This document shows positions 1 to 7,814 of a stretch of DNA of 64,000 nucleotides, in pieces; the first letter of the stretch is position 1, and every line of letters begins with the position of its first letter. The stretch spans positions 62,001 through 126,000 of the forward strand of contig NZ_VMNW02000006.1 of assembly GCF_007713735.2 (NCBI RefSeq). The letters are read 5' to 3'. The position numbers and the translations under genes were made by a program. The DNA is from Amycolatopsis acidicola (lineage in GTDB: Bacteria > Actinomycetota > Actinomycetes > Mycobacteriales > Pseudonocardiaceae). The notes under the pieces were generated by a model, which was not told where the DNA came from, searched no databases, and saw nothing but the letters and a program-made list of their open reading frames with translations.

Positions 1-179
1 TAGTTCGCGACCCGCTGAAAGGCGAGCTGCACGCCGTTCGGTCCGGTGACCGTCACCCATTCCCCGCCCTCTTCTGATTCCGGCTCGGGCCAGTCGAGCA
101 GGGCGGCATAGAACTCGGCCAGACGCCGCGGATCCGGGCAGTCGAGCGCCACACAGCGGAACGTGGGGACAGCGGTCAT
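1..179 (-). CDS. VOC (glyoxalase/bleomycin-resistance-like) family protein, C-terminally cut by window edge
   Basis: The reverse strand reads MTAVPTFRCVALDCPDP then RRLAEFYAALLDW and a stretch ending VQLAFQRVAN. This is the first beta-alpha-beta unit of a vicinal-oxygen-chelate domain, in which an aromatic/Cys-Asp-Cys strand is followed by the RLAEFYAALL helix. The start ATG at 179 is preceded on its strand by a GGAAGGAG-like ribosome site. About 59 residues are visible; the rest lies outside the window. Actinomycete proteins with this opening are usually small single-domain VOC proteins of unknown substrate, so only the fold can be assigned. Confidence 0.75.
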   Translation of the reverse strand, partial: MTAVPTFRCVALDCPDPRRLAEFYAALLDWPEPESEEGGEWVTVTGPNGVQLAFQRVAN

Positions 180-218
180 GAGAGAACTCCTTCCAGGGAG
201 ATAACCAGCGACCCGAGT

Positions 219-740
219 ATGAGGGTTACGCGAACTGGCTGCAACCGCTGTAAGACCTATGCTGGTTACGTGTCGAACCTGTCCACAGACGCGAAGTTGA
301 TGGTCGAATTCCTCAACACCCTCGATGTGGAGCACGAAACCGACACGCTCGACAACGAGGCGAGCTGGCACCAATGGACGGCGGCACGCTCCTTGGTCCC
401 CGACCCTTTACCCGCGGCGCGCTCGGCGCGGGCGGCCCTTCGCGTCGCTGTCGGCGATCCCCCGGCGAACACCGCCCCCTTCACGTCACCCGCGCGACTC
501 GAATTGGGGCCGGCCGGGGCCGAACTGGTCGCGACGAGCGCCGTCGCCGAGGTGCTCGCGGCAGCCGCCCGGCTCACCGTGCTCGGCGAGTGGCCCCGGC
601 TGAAGATCTGCCCCGCCGACGACTGCCGGTGGGCGTTCTACGACCAGTCACGGAACCGCTCACGGACCTGGTGCTCGATGCGGGTCTGCGGCAACCGCGA
701 AAAAGCCCGCGCCTGGCGGGAGCGATCGGCGGGCCAGTAG
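219..740 (+). CDS. CGNR zinc-finger (ABATE-domain) protein, probable transcriptional regulator
   Basis: The C-terminus carries the CGNR zinc-ribbon signature: CPADDCRWAFYDQSRNRSR then WCSMRVCGNREKARA. The Cys pairs CPxxxC and CxxxxCGN bind zinc, and the Arg-rich tail is typical of DNA contact. The N-terminal half has the FLNTLD motif of the ABATE (putative stress-response) domain, so the layout is ABATE then CGNR. The start is uncertain: the frame opens at 219, but family members usually begin just before FLNTLD, so GTG 270 or ATG 300 may be the real start. It is divergent from the VOC gene and 15 nt upstream of the PASTA lipoprotein. Confidence 0.8.
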   Translation: MRVTRTGCNRCKTYAGYVSNLSTDAKLMVEFLNTLDVEHETDTLDNEASWHQWTAARSLVPDPLPAARSARAALRVAVGDPPANTAPFTSPARLELGPAGAELVATSAVAEVLAAAARLTVLGEWPRLKICPADDCRWAFYDQSRNRSRTWCSMRVCGNREKARAWRERSAGQ

Positions 741-755
741 ACATCGGGAGGAAAA

Positions 756-1148
756 GTGCGTGCCGTTCTCAGCAGAATGTTGCTCGGCGTGGTCGCGTTC
801 GGCGGCCTCGGGCTCAGCGTCACCGGATGCGGGACCGCGGGCAATCCGGCACCCGCCACTACGGCCGCGGCATCCACAACGCCGACCGCAGCAGCGACGG
901 CCGCCTCTTCCACAACCGACGAACTGATCACTGTCCCCGACGTGTCCGGCATGAACCATCAACAGGCACAGGACACGATGCAGGCCGCCGGGCTGTTCAA
1001 CCTGCGCGAAGTGGACGGTAAGGGCCTCGGCCGCGCGCTGGTGGTGGACCGCAACTGGGTGCAGGTCGCCCAGGATCCGCCCGCGGGCAGCCGGGTGCCG
1101 CCGGACACCGTGATCACGTTGACCGCCGTGAAGTACACCGACAGGTGA
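756..1148 (+). CDS. Small lipoprotein with one PASTA domain
   Basis: A 130-residue protein with a signal peptide ending in the lipobox LSVTGC, so it should be lipid-anchored outside the membrane. A Thr/Ala-rich linker (residues about 30-55) is followed by one PASTA domain (VPDVSGMNHQQAQDTMQAAG to the C-terminus) with the usual V-P-D/N-V-x-G start and a PPAGSxVPPDTVITL end. PASTA domains of Ser/Thr kinases and penicillin-binding proteins sense peptidoglycan or muropeptides. A free PASTA lipoprotein could be an envelope sensor or decoy, but that is inference. The start is GTG 756 behind a strong GGGAGGAAAA ribosome site. Confidence 0.85.
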   Translation: MRAVLSRMLLGVVAFGGLGLSVTGCGTAGNPAPATTAAASTTPTAAATAASSTTDELITVPDVSGMNHQQAQDTMQAAGLFNLREVDGKGLGRALVVDRNWVQVAQDPPAGSRVPPDTVITLTAVKYTDR

Positions 1149-1163
1149 TCAAGCTCGAACGAG

Positions 1164-1280
1164 TTACCCACAGACGGTGCTGTGGATAACCCCCTCTTCT
1201 GTGGATAACTCCGGTTTTCGCAGGTCGGACCGACCGGAGAAATTCACAGCCGAGGGGTTGATTTTCGCCGGTGTGGATTA
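1164..1280. other. Cluster of four DnaA-box-like 9-mers
   Basis: Within the 206-nt gap between the PASTA lipoprotein and the SMP-30 gene there are two perfect TTATCCACA boxes read on the minus strand (TGTGGATAA at 1181-1189 and 1200-1208, 19 nt apart). Two one-mismatch boxes accompany them: TTACCCACA at 1164-1172 and TGTGGATTA at 1272-1280. Consensus boxes are unlikely to occur by chance this densely in GC-rich DNA. No dnaA, dnaN or rpmH gene is near, so this is not an obvious oriC. Confidence 0.55.
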
Positions 1281-1354
1281 CTCGCCGCTCTGTTAGCCTG
1301 AAACGAGGATTTCACTGAGAAAACCGACCACGGTAACGCGGGGATCCAGGTGAT

Positions 1355-2224
1355 ATGGGCGGACTCTCTGTCGGCGAAATCGTCGTGAAGGCCGAACCAG
1401 TACTCGACGTGGTGGCCGAGCTGGGCGAATCCCCGCTCTGGGACCCGGCCACCGGATTGCGCTGGCTCGACATCCCGCAGCGGAAACTGCACACGCTGAA
1501 CCGCACGGGCGAGCACCGTGCGGTCGATCTGTCCACAAGGGTGACGGCCGTGGAACGCGGGCCAAGCGGCCGGTTGCTCGCGGTGACCGCCACCGGGTTC
1601 GGGTTGCTCGACCCGGTCTCCGGCGAAGTACACGAATTCGCCCACGTCGTCAGCGCGCCGGTGTCGATGAACGACGGCGCGATCGATCCACAGGGCCGTT
1701 GCTGGGCCGGTTCCGCCGTCCGCGACGGCAGCGCCCGCGGGGCGTTGTACCGGCTCGACGACTCGGGAGCCACCGCCCAGATCGAGCAGGTCTCGATGTC
1801 GAACGGGATCGACTGGTCCCCTGACGGCTCCGTGCTCTACCACGTCGACAGCGCCGAGGGCACGGCCAAAGCCTGGGCGTACAGCCCGGAAACCGGCGAG
1901 CTGGGCGACGCCCGCCTACTGCGCCGGCTGCCAGCGGAAGCCGGTCTGCCGGACGGGCTGACGGTGGACGAACAGGGCGGGATCTGGCTCGCCGTCTGGG
2001 GTGCCGGGCAGGTCTGGCGGCTCGACCCGGTCAGCGGTGAGACGACGGCGGTCGTCGATGTGCCCACACCTTGCACGACCAGCTGCGCGTTCGGCGGCAG
2101 CGAGCTGACCACGCTCTACATCACCACCGCCGATCACGAATCCCCGCCGGGCGGCGGGTTGCTCTACGCCGCGGAAGTTCCCGCGCGCGGCCGGCTTTCC
2201 CCTTGTTTCTCCGGAGGTGCCTGA
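1355..2224 (+). CDS. SMP-30/gluconolactonase family protein
   Basis: A 289-residue beta-propeller lactonase of the SMP-30/LRE family. The conserved metal-binding positions are visible: Glu in GESPLWDP near the N-terminus, Asn in MNDGAIDPQGRCWAG, Asn in MSNGIDWSPDG and Asp in LPDGLTVDEQGGIWLA. Family members hydrolyse sugar lactones such as gluconolactone or xylonolactone with a divalent metal. The stop overlaps the start of the next SDR gene by one base (TGATG), so the two are translationally coupled. A sugar dehydrogenase making a lactone plus its lactonase is the natural reading. Confidence 0.85.
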   Translation: MGGLSVGEIVVKAEPVLDVVAELGESPLWDPATGLRWLDIPQRKLHTLNRTGEHRAVDLSTRVTAVERGPSGRLLAVTATGFGLLDPVSGEVHEFAHVVSAPVSMNDGAIDPQGRCWAGSAVRDGSARGALYRLDDSGATAQIEQVSMSNGIDWSPDGSVLYHVDSAEGTAKAWAYSPETGELGDARLLRRLPAEAGLPDGLTVDEQGGIWLAVWGAGQVWRLDPVSGETTAVVDVPTPCTTSCAFGGSELTTLYITTADHESPPGGGLLYAAEVPARGRLSPCFSGGA

Positions 2225-2976
2225 TGAAGGTCGCATTGGTAACCGGTGCTTCGCGCGGGATCGGCGCGGCCGCCGCACGACGCCTCGCCGACGACGGGTT
2301 CGCCGTCGCCATCAACAGCTATCCCGACGAAACCCTGATCACCCAAGCGAAACAGCTCGCCGACGACATCCAGAACGCCGGCGGCGAAGCCATCGTCGTA
2401 CCGGCCGACATCACGGATTCGCAGGCTGTGCACAAGATGTTCACAACCTGCGAGGAACAGCTCGGCCCGGTCAGCGCGCTCGTGCTCAACGCGGCGATCA
2501 CCGGGCGGCAGGCGTGGGACACGATCACGGAATCGGCCTGGGACAACGTTTCCGCGGTGAACCTGCGGGGCGCGTTCGTCTGTTCGCGCCGGGCTTTCGG
2601 CGAGGGCCGAGGGCCGGACGACGGCACCGTGGTCGTCATCAGCAGTGTGCTGGCGAAGCTCGGCGCGCCCCAGTCATTGCATTACGCCACAACGAAAGCC
2701 GGGCTGCTCGGGTTCACGCGGTCACTCGCCAAGGAGCTCGGCCCGCGCGGGGTCAGGGTGAACGCCGTGCTGCCGGGCGCCATCCAGACCGAGGAGGAAC
2801 TGGAGAACTTCCCCGATCAGGAAGCCGTCCGGCGGGAAGCGCTTTCCCAGCAGTTCCTGCAGCGCCGCGGCCTCGCCGTGGACGTGGCGGGCACGATCGG
2901 CTTCCTCGTCGGGCCGGACAGCGCGTTCATGACCGGGCAGACGCTGTGCGTGGACGGCGGCTGGGTGCTTCTCTAG
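2224..2976 (+). CDS. Short-chain dehydrogenase/reductase (SDR)
   Basis: A 250-residue classical SDR: NAD(P)-binding TGASRGIG near residue 7, NAA core motif (LNAAITG), Ser in VISSVLAKLG, Y-x3-K as YATTKAG, and the C-terminal VDGGW. It starts at ATG 2224, coupled by a TGATG overlap to the upstream lactonase gene. Its end meets the convergent DUF445 gene in a shared CTAG. The substrate cannot be read from sequence; given the partner it may oxidise an aldose to its lactone. Confidence 0.85.
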   Translation: MKVALVTGASRGIGAAAARRLADDGFAVAINSYPDETLITQAKQLADDIQNAGGEAIVVPADITDSQAVHKMFTTCEEQLGPVSALVLNAAITGRQAWDTITESAWDNVSAVNLRGAFVCSRRAFGEGRGPDDGTVVVISSVLAKLGAPQSLHYATTKAGLLGFTRSLAKELGPRGVRVNAVLPGAIQTEEELENFPDQEAVRREALSQQFLQRRGLAVDVAGTIGFLVGPDSAFMTGQTLCVDGGWVLL

Positions 2977-4256
2977 AAAAGCAGCTCCGCGATCGTGTAG
3001 ATCACCAGCCCGGCGAGCGCGCCGACGACGGTGCCGTTGATGCGGATGAACTGCAGGTCCCGGCCGACCTGGAGCTCGATCTTCCGCGAGGTCTCCTCGG
3101 CGTCCCAGCGTTCGACGGTGTCGGTGATGATCGTGGTGATCTCGCGCGAGTAGTGCGTGACCAGGTAGGCCGCGGCGCCCTCGATCCAGCCATCCACTTT
3201 GGACCGCAGCTCCTCCTCGGTGACCAGCCGCTCGCCGAGGCGCGTGAGGCCCTGGCGCACCCGCAGGCGCAGTTCGCTGGACGGGTCCTCGGCCGCGGTC
3301 AGCAGCATCCCCTTGGCCGTGGTCCACGCCGAGCCGATCAGCTTCTGCACGTCGGGGTGGTCGAGGATCTGCTGCTTGACCTGTTCCGCCCGGGCCATCG
3401 TGTCCGGGTCCTTCTGCAGGTCCTGCGCGAACTCGTTGAGGAACTTGTCCAGCGCCAGCCGCATCGGGTGGTTGACGTCGGTCTTCACCGACCAGGCGAA
3501 CGAGAGCACCTCGCCGTACACCTTGTCCGCCAGCATCGCGTCCACGAACTTCGGCGACCAGCTCGGCGCGCGGTCGGACACCACGCGCAGCACCGTGTCG
3601 TGGTTGTCGCGCACCCATTCGTACGACCTGTCGCACATCAGGTCCACCAGCTTGTAGTGCGCCCCGTCGGTGAACACCTGCTCCAACAGCTTCCCCAGCG
3701 GCGGCCCCCACGGCTTCTCGACCACCCGGCGCACCACGGCCTGCTCCAGCACCGCCTGCACGTCTTCGTCGCGCAGCACCTTCACCGCGCCACGGACCAC
3801 GGTGGCCAGCTCGGACGTCACGCGCTCCGCGTTGTCCGGCGAAGCGAGCCACTCCCCGAGCCGCCTGGCGATCCCCGCCCGGCTCAGCTTGTCCCGCACC
3901 ACCTGCTCGGACAGGAAGTTCGCGCCGACGAAGTCGCCGAGGCTGTTGCCCAGCGCGTCCTTCTTGTTCGGGATGATCGCCGTGTGCGGGATCGGTATCC
4001 GCATCGGATGCCGGAACAGGGCGGTCACCGCGAACCAGTCGGCCAGCGCGCCGACCATGCCGGCCTCGGCCGCGGCGCGCACGTAGCCCACCCAGCCGGA
4101 CCAGCCGGCGGCCTGCGCCCAGCTGGTGAGGACGAACACGACCGTCGCGCCCAGCAGGAAGGCCAGCGCGACCAGCTTCATCTTGCGCAGACCGCGCCGC
4201 TTGACCTCCTCGTTGGCGAGGCCACCCGGCGGATCGGCAGGGGTCAGTTGCTCCAC
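2973..4256 (-). CDS. DUF445 family membrane-associated protein
   Basis: A 427-residue DUF445 protein. A short charged N-terminus is followed by a membrane segment (about residues 26-46, LVALAFLLGATVVFVL), the conserved family block GMVGALADWFAVTALFRHP followed by IPIPHTAIIPNKKD, a long helical middle, and a C-terminal hydrophobic segment (GALAGLVIYTIAELLF). The family is widespread and has no established biochemical role. The gene stands alone, convergent with the SDR and divergent from the aminotransferase. Confidence 0.9.
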   Translation of the reverse strand: MEQLTPADPPGGLANEEVKRRGLRKMKLVALAFLLGATVVFVLTSWAQAAGWSGWVGYVRAAAEAGMVGALADWFAVTALFRHPMRIPIPHTAIIPNKKDALGNSLGDFVGANFLSEQVVRDKLSRAGIARRLGEWLASPDNAERVTSELATVVRGAVKVLRDEDVQAVLEQAVVRRVVEKPWGPPLGKLLEQVFTDGAHYKLVDLMCDRSYEWVRDNHDTVLRVVSDRAPSWSPKFVDAMLADKVYGEVLSFAWSVKTDVNHPMRLALDKFLNEFAQDLQKDPDTMARAEQVKQQILDHPDVQKLIGSAWTTAKGMLLTAAEDPSSELRLRVRQGLTRLGERLVTEEELRSKVDGWIEGAAAYLVTHYSREITTIITDTVERWDAEETSRKIELQVGRDLQFIRINGTVVGALAGLVIYTIAELLF

Positions 4257-4285
4257 ACCGCCATTGTCCGTGAGGATCGGGGATT

Positions 4286-5452
4286 ATGCGTGCACCAGCT
4301 CTCGTCCCCCGGCTACGGCCGTTCACCTCGACCATCTTCGCCGAGATGACGGCACTCGCCGTCCGCACCGGAGCGATCAACCTGGGACAGGGCTTCCCGG
4401 ACACCGACGGCCCGGCCGGCATGCTCGGCGCGGCCAAGGACGCCCTGTTCGGCGGCGCGAACCAGTACCCGCCGGGCCCCGGCCGCCCCGAGCTGCGCGC
4501 CGCGATCGCCACCCACCGGCAGCGTTACGGGCTGGAGTACGACCCGGAGACGGAGATCCTCGTCACCGCGGGGGCTACCGAAGCCATCACCGCGGCCCTG
4601 CTCGCGCTCACCGAGGCCGGTGACGAGGTGATCGTCATCGAGCCCTACTACGACTCGTACTCGGCCGCGGTCGCGATGTCAGGCGCGACGCGGAAGGTCG
4701 TTTCGCTCAAGGAGAGCGCCGAGGGGCCGTTCGTGCTCGACGTGAACGCGCTGCGCGCGGCCGTCACCCCGCGGACGCGGGCGATACTGGTGAACTCGCC
4801 GCACAACCCGACCGGCACCGTGTTCACCGAAGCGGAGCTGGGCGCGATCGCGGACCTCTGCGTGCGCAACGACCTCGTCGCGATCACCGACGAGGTCTAC
4901 GAGCACCTCGTCTTCGACGACGCCGTGCACCGGCCGCTGGCCACGTTCCCTGGGATGCGCGCCCGGACGGTCTCGATCTCCAGCGCGGGCAAGACGTTCA
5001 ACTGCACCGGCTGGAAGATCGGCTGGGTCTGCGCGACGCCGGAGCTCGTCGGCGCGGTGAAGGCGGCGAAGCAGTTCATGACGTTCGTGTCCGGCGGGCC
5101 GCTGCAGCCCGCGGTCGCCTACGCGCTGGATCACGAACTGCCGTGGGTCGAGGAGCTGCGCGCTTCGCTGGCGGCCAAGCGGAACAGGCTTTCGGCGGGG
5201 CTCGTCGAGGCCGGGTTCGACGTGCATCCGAGCTTCGGCACGTACTTCGTGTGCGCGGACGTACGGCCGCTCGGTTTCGAGGACGCCGCCGAGCTCGCCT
5301 GGCAGCTGCCGGAGCGGATCGGCGTGGCTACCGTTCCGGTGAACGTGTTCACCGACCACCCGGAAGACTGGAAACACTTGCTGCGCTTCGCTTTCTGTAA
5401 GAAGGACGAGGTGCTCGACGAAGCCGTCTCCAGGCTGCACAAGCTCCGCTAA
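4286..5452 (+). CDS. PLP-dependent aminotransferase (class I/II, DapC-like)
   Basis: A 388-residue fold-type I aminotransferase. Family marks are INLGQGFPDTDGP near the start, NSPHNPTGTVF (cofactor and substrate contact), ITDEVYEHLVF (Asp binding the PLP nitrogen) and SSAGKTFNCTGWKIGW with the Schiff-base Lys. Close relatives act as N-succinyl-diaminopimelate, methionine or kynurenine aminotransferases. No lysine-pathway genes adjoin it, so the substrate stays open. It ends four bases into the convergent sigma-factor gene. Confidence 0.85.
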   Translation: MRAPALVPRLRPFTSTIFAEMTALAVRTGAINLGQGFPDTDGPAGMLGAAKDALFGGANQYPPGPGRPELRAAIATHRQRYGLEYDPETEILVTAGATEAITAALLALTEAGDEVIVIEPYYDSYSAAVAMSGATRKVVSLKESAEGPFVLDVNALRAAVTPRTRAILVNSPHNPTGTVFTEAELGAIADLCVRNDLVAITDEVYEHLVFDDAVHRPLATFPGMRARTVSISSAGKTFNCTGWKIGWVCATPELVGAVKAAKQFMTFVSGGPLQPAVAYALDHELPWVEELRASLAAKRNRLSAGLVEAGFDVHPSFGTYFVCADVRPLGFEDAAELAWQLPERIGVATVPVNVFTDHPEDWKHLLRFAFCKKDEVLDEAVSRLHKLR

Positions 5453-6000
5453 GCGTGGTCGTAGCCCTCGATTTCGAGCAGCCGCCGGAGCCGGTTCAGC
5501 ACACGACGCCGAAGGGGGCCGACGCTGCCGGGCGGAATCCCGAGGTGCGCGGCGATCTCCGCGTGGCTGGCGGGTGGAATGCGGGACAGCAGCCGCACCA
5601 GTTCACGCTCCCGTTCGGGTAATCGCGCGACGGCCTCCCAGAGCACGCGGTCGCGTTCCGCGCGGAGCAAAGACGATTCGGGGGTAAGGACGGCCGCGGG
5701 ATCTTCTCTGTCCATACAAGGGATTTCGCGGTTGCGTGCACTCAGTACGCGCAGCGCCTGCCGCCGGGCGGTGGTGGCGAGCCAGCCGGGCAGCTTCGCC
5801 GGGTCGCGCAGTCCGGCGGGCAGCTGCGTCAGCGACAGCCACGTGTGCTGGCAGACGTCGAAAGCGTCCGCTTCGCCGAGGCGGTAGGACTTCGCGACCG
5901 CGAGTACGAGCGCGGACAACCCACGTACGAGTAACCGCCAGGCCACTTCGTCACCCCCGAGCGCGCGGGTGAGCAACTCACCGGGATCGCCATCGGACAC
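5449..6000 (-). CDS. ECF-type sigma-70 family RNA polymerase sigma factor
   Basis: About 183 residues from GTG 6000, which has a GGAG eight bases upstream. The reading frame stays open to 6180, but the extra N-terminus looks non-coding. Region 2 spans LVLAVAKSYRL through DVCQHTWLSLTQ with PGWLATTARRQ; region 4 is LPERERELVRLLSR followed by the helix-turn-helix HAEIAAHLGIPPGSVGPLRR. No anti-sigma gene adjoins it. The inverted repeat at 6095-6110 lies about 95 bases upstream and may be its control site. Confidence 0.85.
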   Translation of the reverse strand: MSDGDPGELLTRALGGDEVAWRLLVRGLSALVLAVAKSYRLGEADAFDVCQHTWLSLTQLPAGLRDPAKLPGWLATTARRQALRVLSARNREIPCMDREDPAAVLTPESSLLRAERDRVLWEAVARLPERERELVRLLSRIPPASHAEIAAHLGIPPGSVGPLRRRVLNRLRRLLEIEGYDHA

Positions 6001-6329
6001 GTCCTCGTCTCCTGTCTCGCAGCCGGTCACTGTGCGAAGTTCGGACGCGACGGTCCGCGCGACGGCTCCCGGAAAGACGAGGTCAGCCCCAGGTTGAGTA
6101 GTCCTACTCAGTGCACGGGACGAGCCACGACGGGAAAAGACGATACCCAGAGTGATCAAGTTCTGGTTAGATGTACGCAAGCCGGTATGTCTTTTCGGCC
6201 GTCTGGGGTGGATCGAAACCTTTCGAGGTGAAACACTCGCCAGCGATGCTAGAAAGAGGCCGGTTTCCCGAGATCAACAACCTGGTCTGAAGAAACTTCA
6301 GCAGTATCGGTTCGAGGGGCGCTCGAACC
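6001..6329. promoter_or_regulatory. Divergent intergenic region with inverted repeat TGAGTAGTCCTACTCA
   Basis: This 329-nt gap separates the sigma-factor gene from the Thr/Val-rich protein gene. It holds a 16-bp inverted repeat at 6095-6110 (TGAGTAG/CTACTCA arms, two-base centre), a likely operator for one or both divergent genes. I see no convincing coding frame here. Confidence 0.4.
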
Positions 6330-7196
6330 GTGGCCCGGACGGTGGTGATGGCGGTGACGGACGCGGACGACGCGCACCGCGCCTTGCCGCTGTGGGCGAA
6401 AATGCTGGTGGCACTGGGATTCGCGATCACCGGCTGGCTGCTCGGCTCGATACTGGGCGGCTACTCCGCATCGGCGGCCGAGGCCACCACGAACAATGAC
6501 GGCACAACGCAACCTGCCGCGCAGCAACAGGGCCTGCTCGGCCTGCTGAACACCACGGTCTCCACGGTCACGAACACGGTGCAGACCACGGTCGACACCA
6601 CCGTGACCACTCTGGACACCACGGTGACCTCGGTGGTCGGCACCGTGAACACGGTGACGACGGGAGTCACCTCGGCGGTCACCACCACGACCAGCGCCGT
6701 CGTCACCCCGGTGACCACGGCGCTGAGCACGCCGGCCAGTACGTCCACCACGGCCTCCGGTTCGGCGGCCGACTCCACCACGAAGGTCCAGACCAAGGCC
6801 GACACGACCGCCGAAAAGGCTGTCGCGGCCTCGGCTCCGGCGCCGGCCGTGGCCTCGGCGGCCGCCGAGGCTCCGGCCGCGACGACGCCGGCGCTCCCGC
6901 AGACCGTGAAGCAGCGGCAACCCGCGGCGCACCAGCAGGCAACGGCCGACGCGCCCAAGCCGACGGCGAGCGTCCAGCCGCGCGACAACTCACCCGCGCC
7001 GGCGCCGACGGCACCTGCCGGTCAGGTCTGCGGCATCAGCGCCGCCCACGACGGCGGCAACCACAGCAAGCATCCGTTCGCGATCCTCGGCGCCTTCACC
7101 GGCGCCGCACCGCCGGCGGCCATCGGCGCTCCGCGCCGGGACGCCTGTGAGGAGAACAGCCGCGACGCGGCGCTCCCCACCACCTCTCCCGACTGA
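6330..7196 (+). CDS. Thr/Val/Ala-rich membrane-anchored envelope protein, function unknown
   Basis: 288 residues. A short cytoplasmic N-terminus is followed by one membrane segment (about residues 21-45, WAKMLVALGFAITGWLLG). A long region of TTVSTV/TTVTTL-type repeats (residues 70-140) then gives way to an Ala/Pro/Thr-rich stalk and a C-terminal HDGGNHSKHPFAILGAF segment with two Cys. Low-complexity Thr-rich stalks like this are typical of exported, often O-mannosylated, actinomycete surface proteins. GTG 6330 is the first start in frame; ATG 6348 is equally plausible. No family is recognised. Confidence 0.65.
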   Translation: MARTVVMAVTDADDAHRALPLWAKMLVALGFAITGWLLGSILGGYSASAAEATTNNDGTTQPAAQQQGLLGLLNTTVSTVTNTVQTTVDTTVTTLDTTVTSVVGTVNTVTTGVTSAVTTTTSAVVTPVTTALSTPASTSTTASGSAADSTTKVQTKADTTAEKAVAASAPAPAVASAAAEAPAATTPALPQTVKQRQPAAHQQATADAPKPTASVQPRDNSPAPAPTAPAGQVCGISAAHDGGNHSKHPFAILGAFTGAAPPAAIGAPRRDACEENSRDAALPTTSPD

Positions 7197-7646
7197 CCCC
7201 AACCCCGGTCCGACAGGCGAACCGCGTCCAAAACAAGATCAACTTCGCGGCGTTTCTCCGTATTCGCAGGGGTTTTCGATGCACGCAACCACACTTCCCG
7301 ACCGGCCTCTCGCGCCTGGCCGGTTCGGGCTCCGGTCCCGGTTCCGCGGTGCCCCGGTGGCACCGGGACCGACTCCGGGTGCACGCCGGGCGTTCCTGCT
7401 CACCGCGCCGAGCAGGAACAACCTCCCGGCGCGCGCCTAGCCGCGGGCGCGCGGCCGGCACGTCGAGGGGCGGTGCCGGCCGCAAGCCCGTGGCACCCCC
7501 GCCCGGTTGTCCGGGCGGGGCGCCGCAGCCGGTGCGCCGAGCGAGTCAGAACCGCTTCAGCTCTTCCCTGGGACTGGCGGTCCTCGTTCGGCGCACCGGC
7601 TGTTCCCGTTTCGGCGGCCAGATTAGCCCGAACAGCAGCTCCGCGT
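7197..7646. other. Gene-poor stretch with two strong hairpins
   Basis: No convincing gene. Two GC-rich perfect stems are present: CGGTCCCGGT (7333-7342) with its complement at 7362-7371, and an 11-bp stem 7451-7461/7473-7483 around GGCCGGCAC. Either may end transcription from the Thr/Val-rich gene; neither has a T tract. A 53-codon frame at 7279-7440 has an AGGGG seven bases before its ATG, but its product is Arg/Pro-rich low complexity and I do not support it as a gene. Confidence 0.4.
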
Positions 7647-7814
7647 GAGCCATTCGGCGGAATAATTTTTCGGGATCTGGATTCTGATGCAGCCACCCGG
7701 CGACTGAGACATTTTTCAGGGCGCAGGGATGTGATGCAGCCATCCGGCGACTGGGACATTTTTCGACGATCTGGATTCTGACGCAGCCATCCGGCGACCG
7801 GGACATTCATCAGC
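7647..7814. repeat. 47-bp tandem repeat, three good copies plus a degenerate one
   Basis: Units start at 7674, 7721 and 7768. Each contains GCAGCCATCCGGCGAC then TGGGACATTTTTC with few differences, and the spacing is exactly 47 nt. A degenerate fourth copy (GAGCCATTCGGCGGA then ATAATTTTTC) precedes them at about 7647-7673. The last copy covers the stop codon of the MocR gene. Because 47 is not a multiple of three, the repeat is not coding in any single frame. Confidence 0.75.

Noticed and set aside
1164..1280. Chromosomal origin (oriC)
   Set aside because: The DnaA boxes are only four, and no dnaA, dnaN, rpmH, gyr or parAB gene is near.
2217..4349. A 710-codon open frame on the plus strand
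   Set aside because: It is opposite the well-conserved DUF445 gene and overlaps the SDR gene in another frame; its product is Arg/His/Pro-rich low complexity, the usual shadow in GC-rich DNA.
7647..7814. CRISPR array
   Set aside because: The whole 47-bp unit is repeated including the part that would be spacer; there are no unique spacers and no cas genes.
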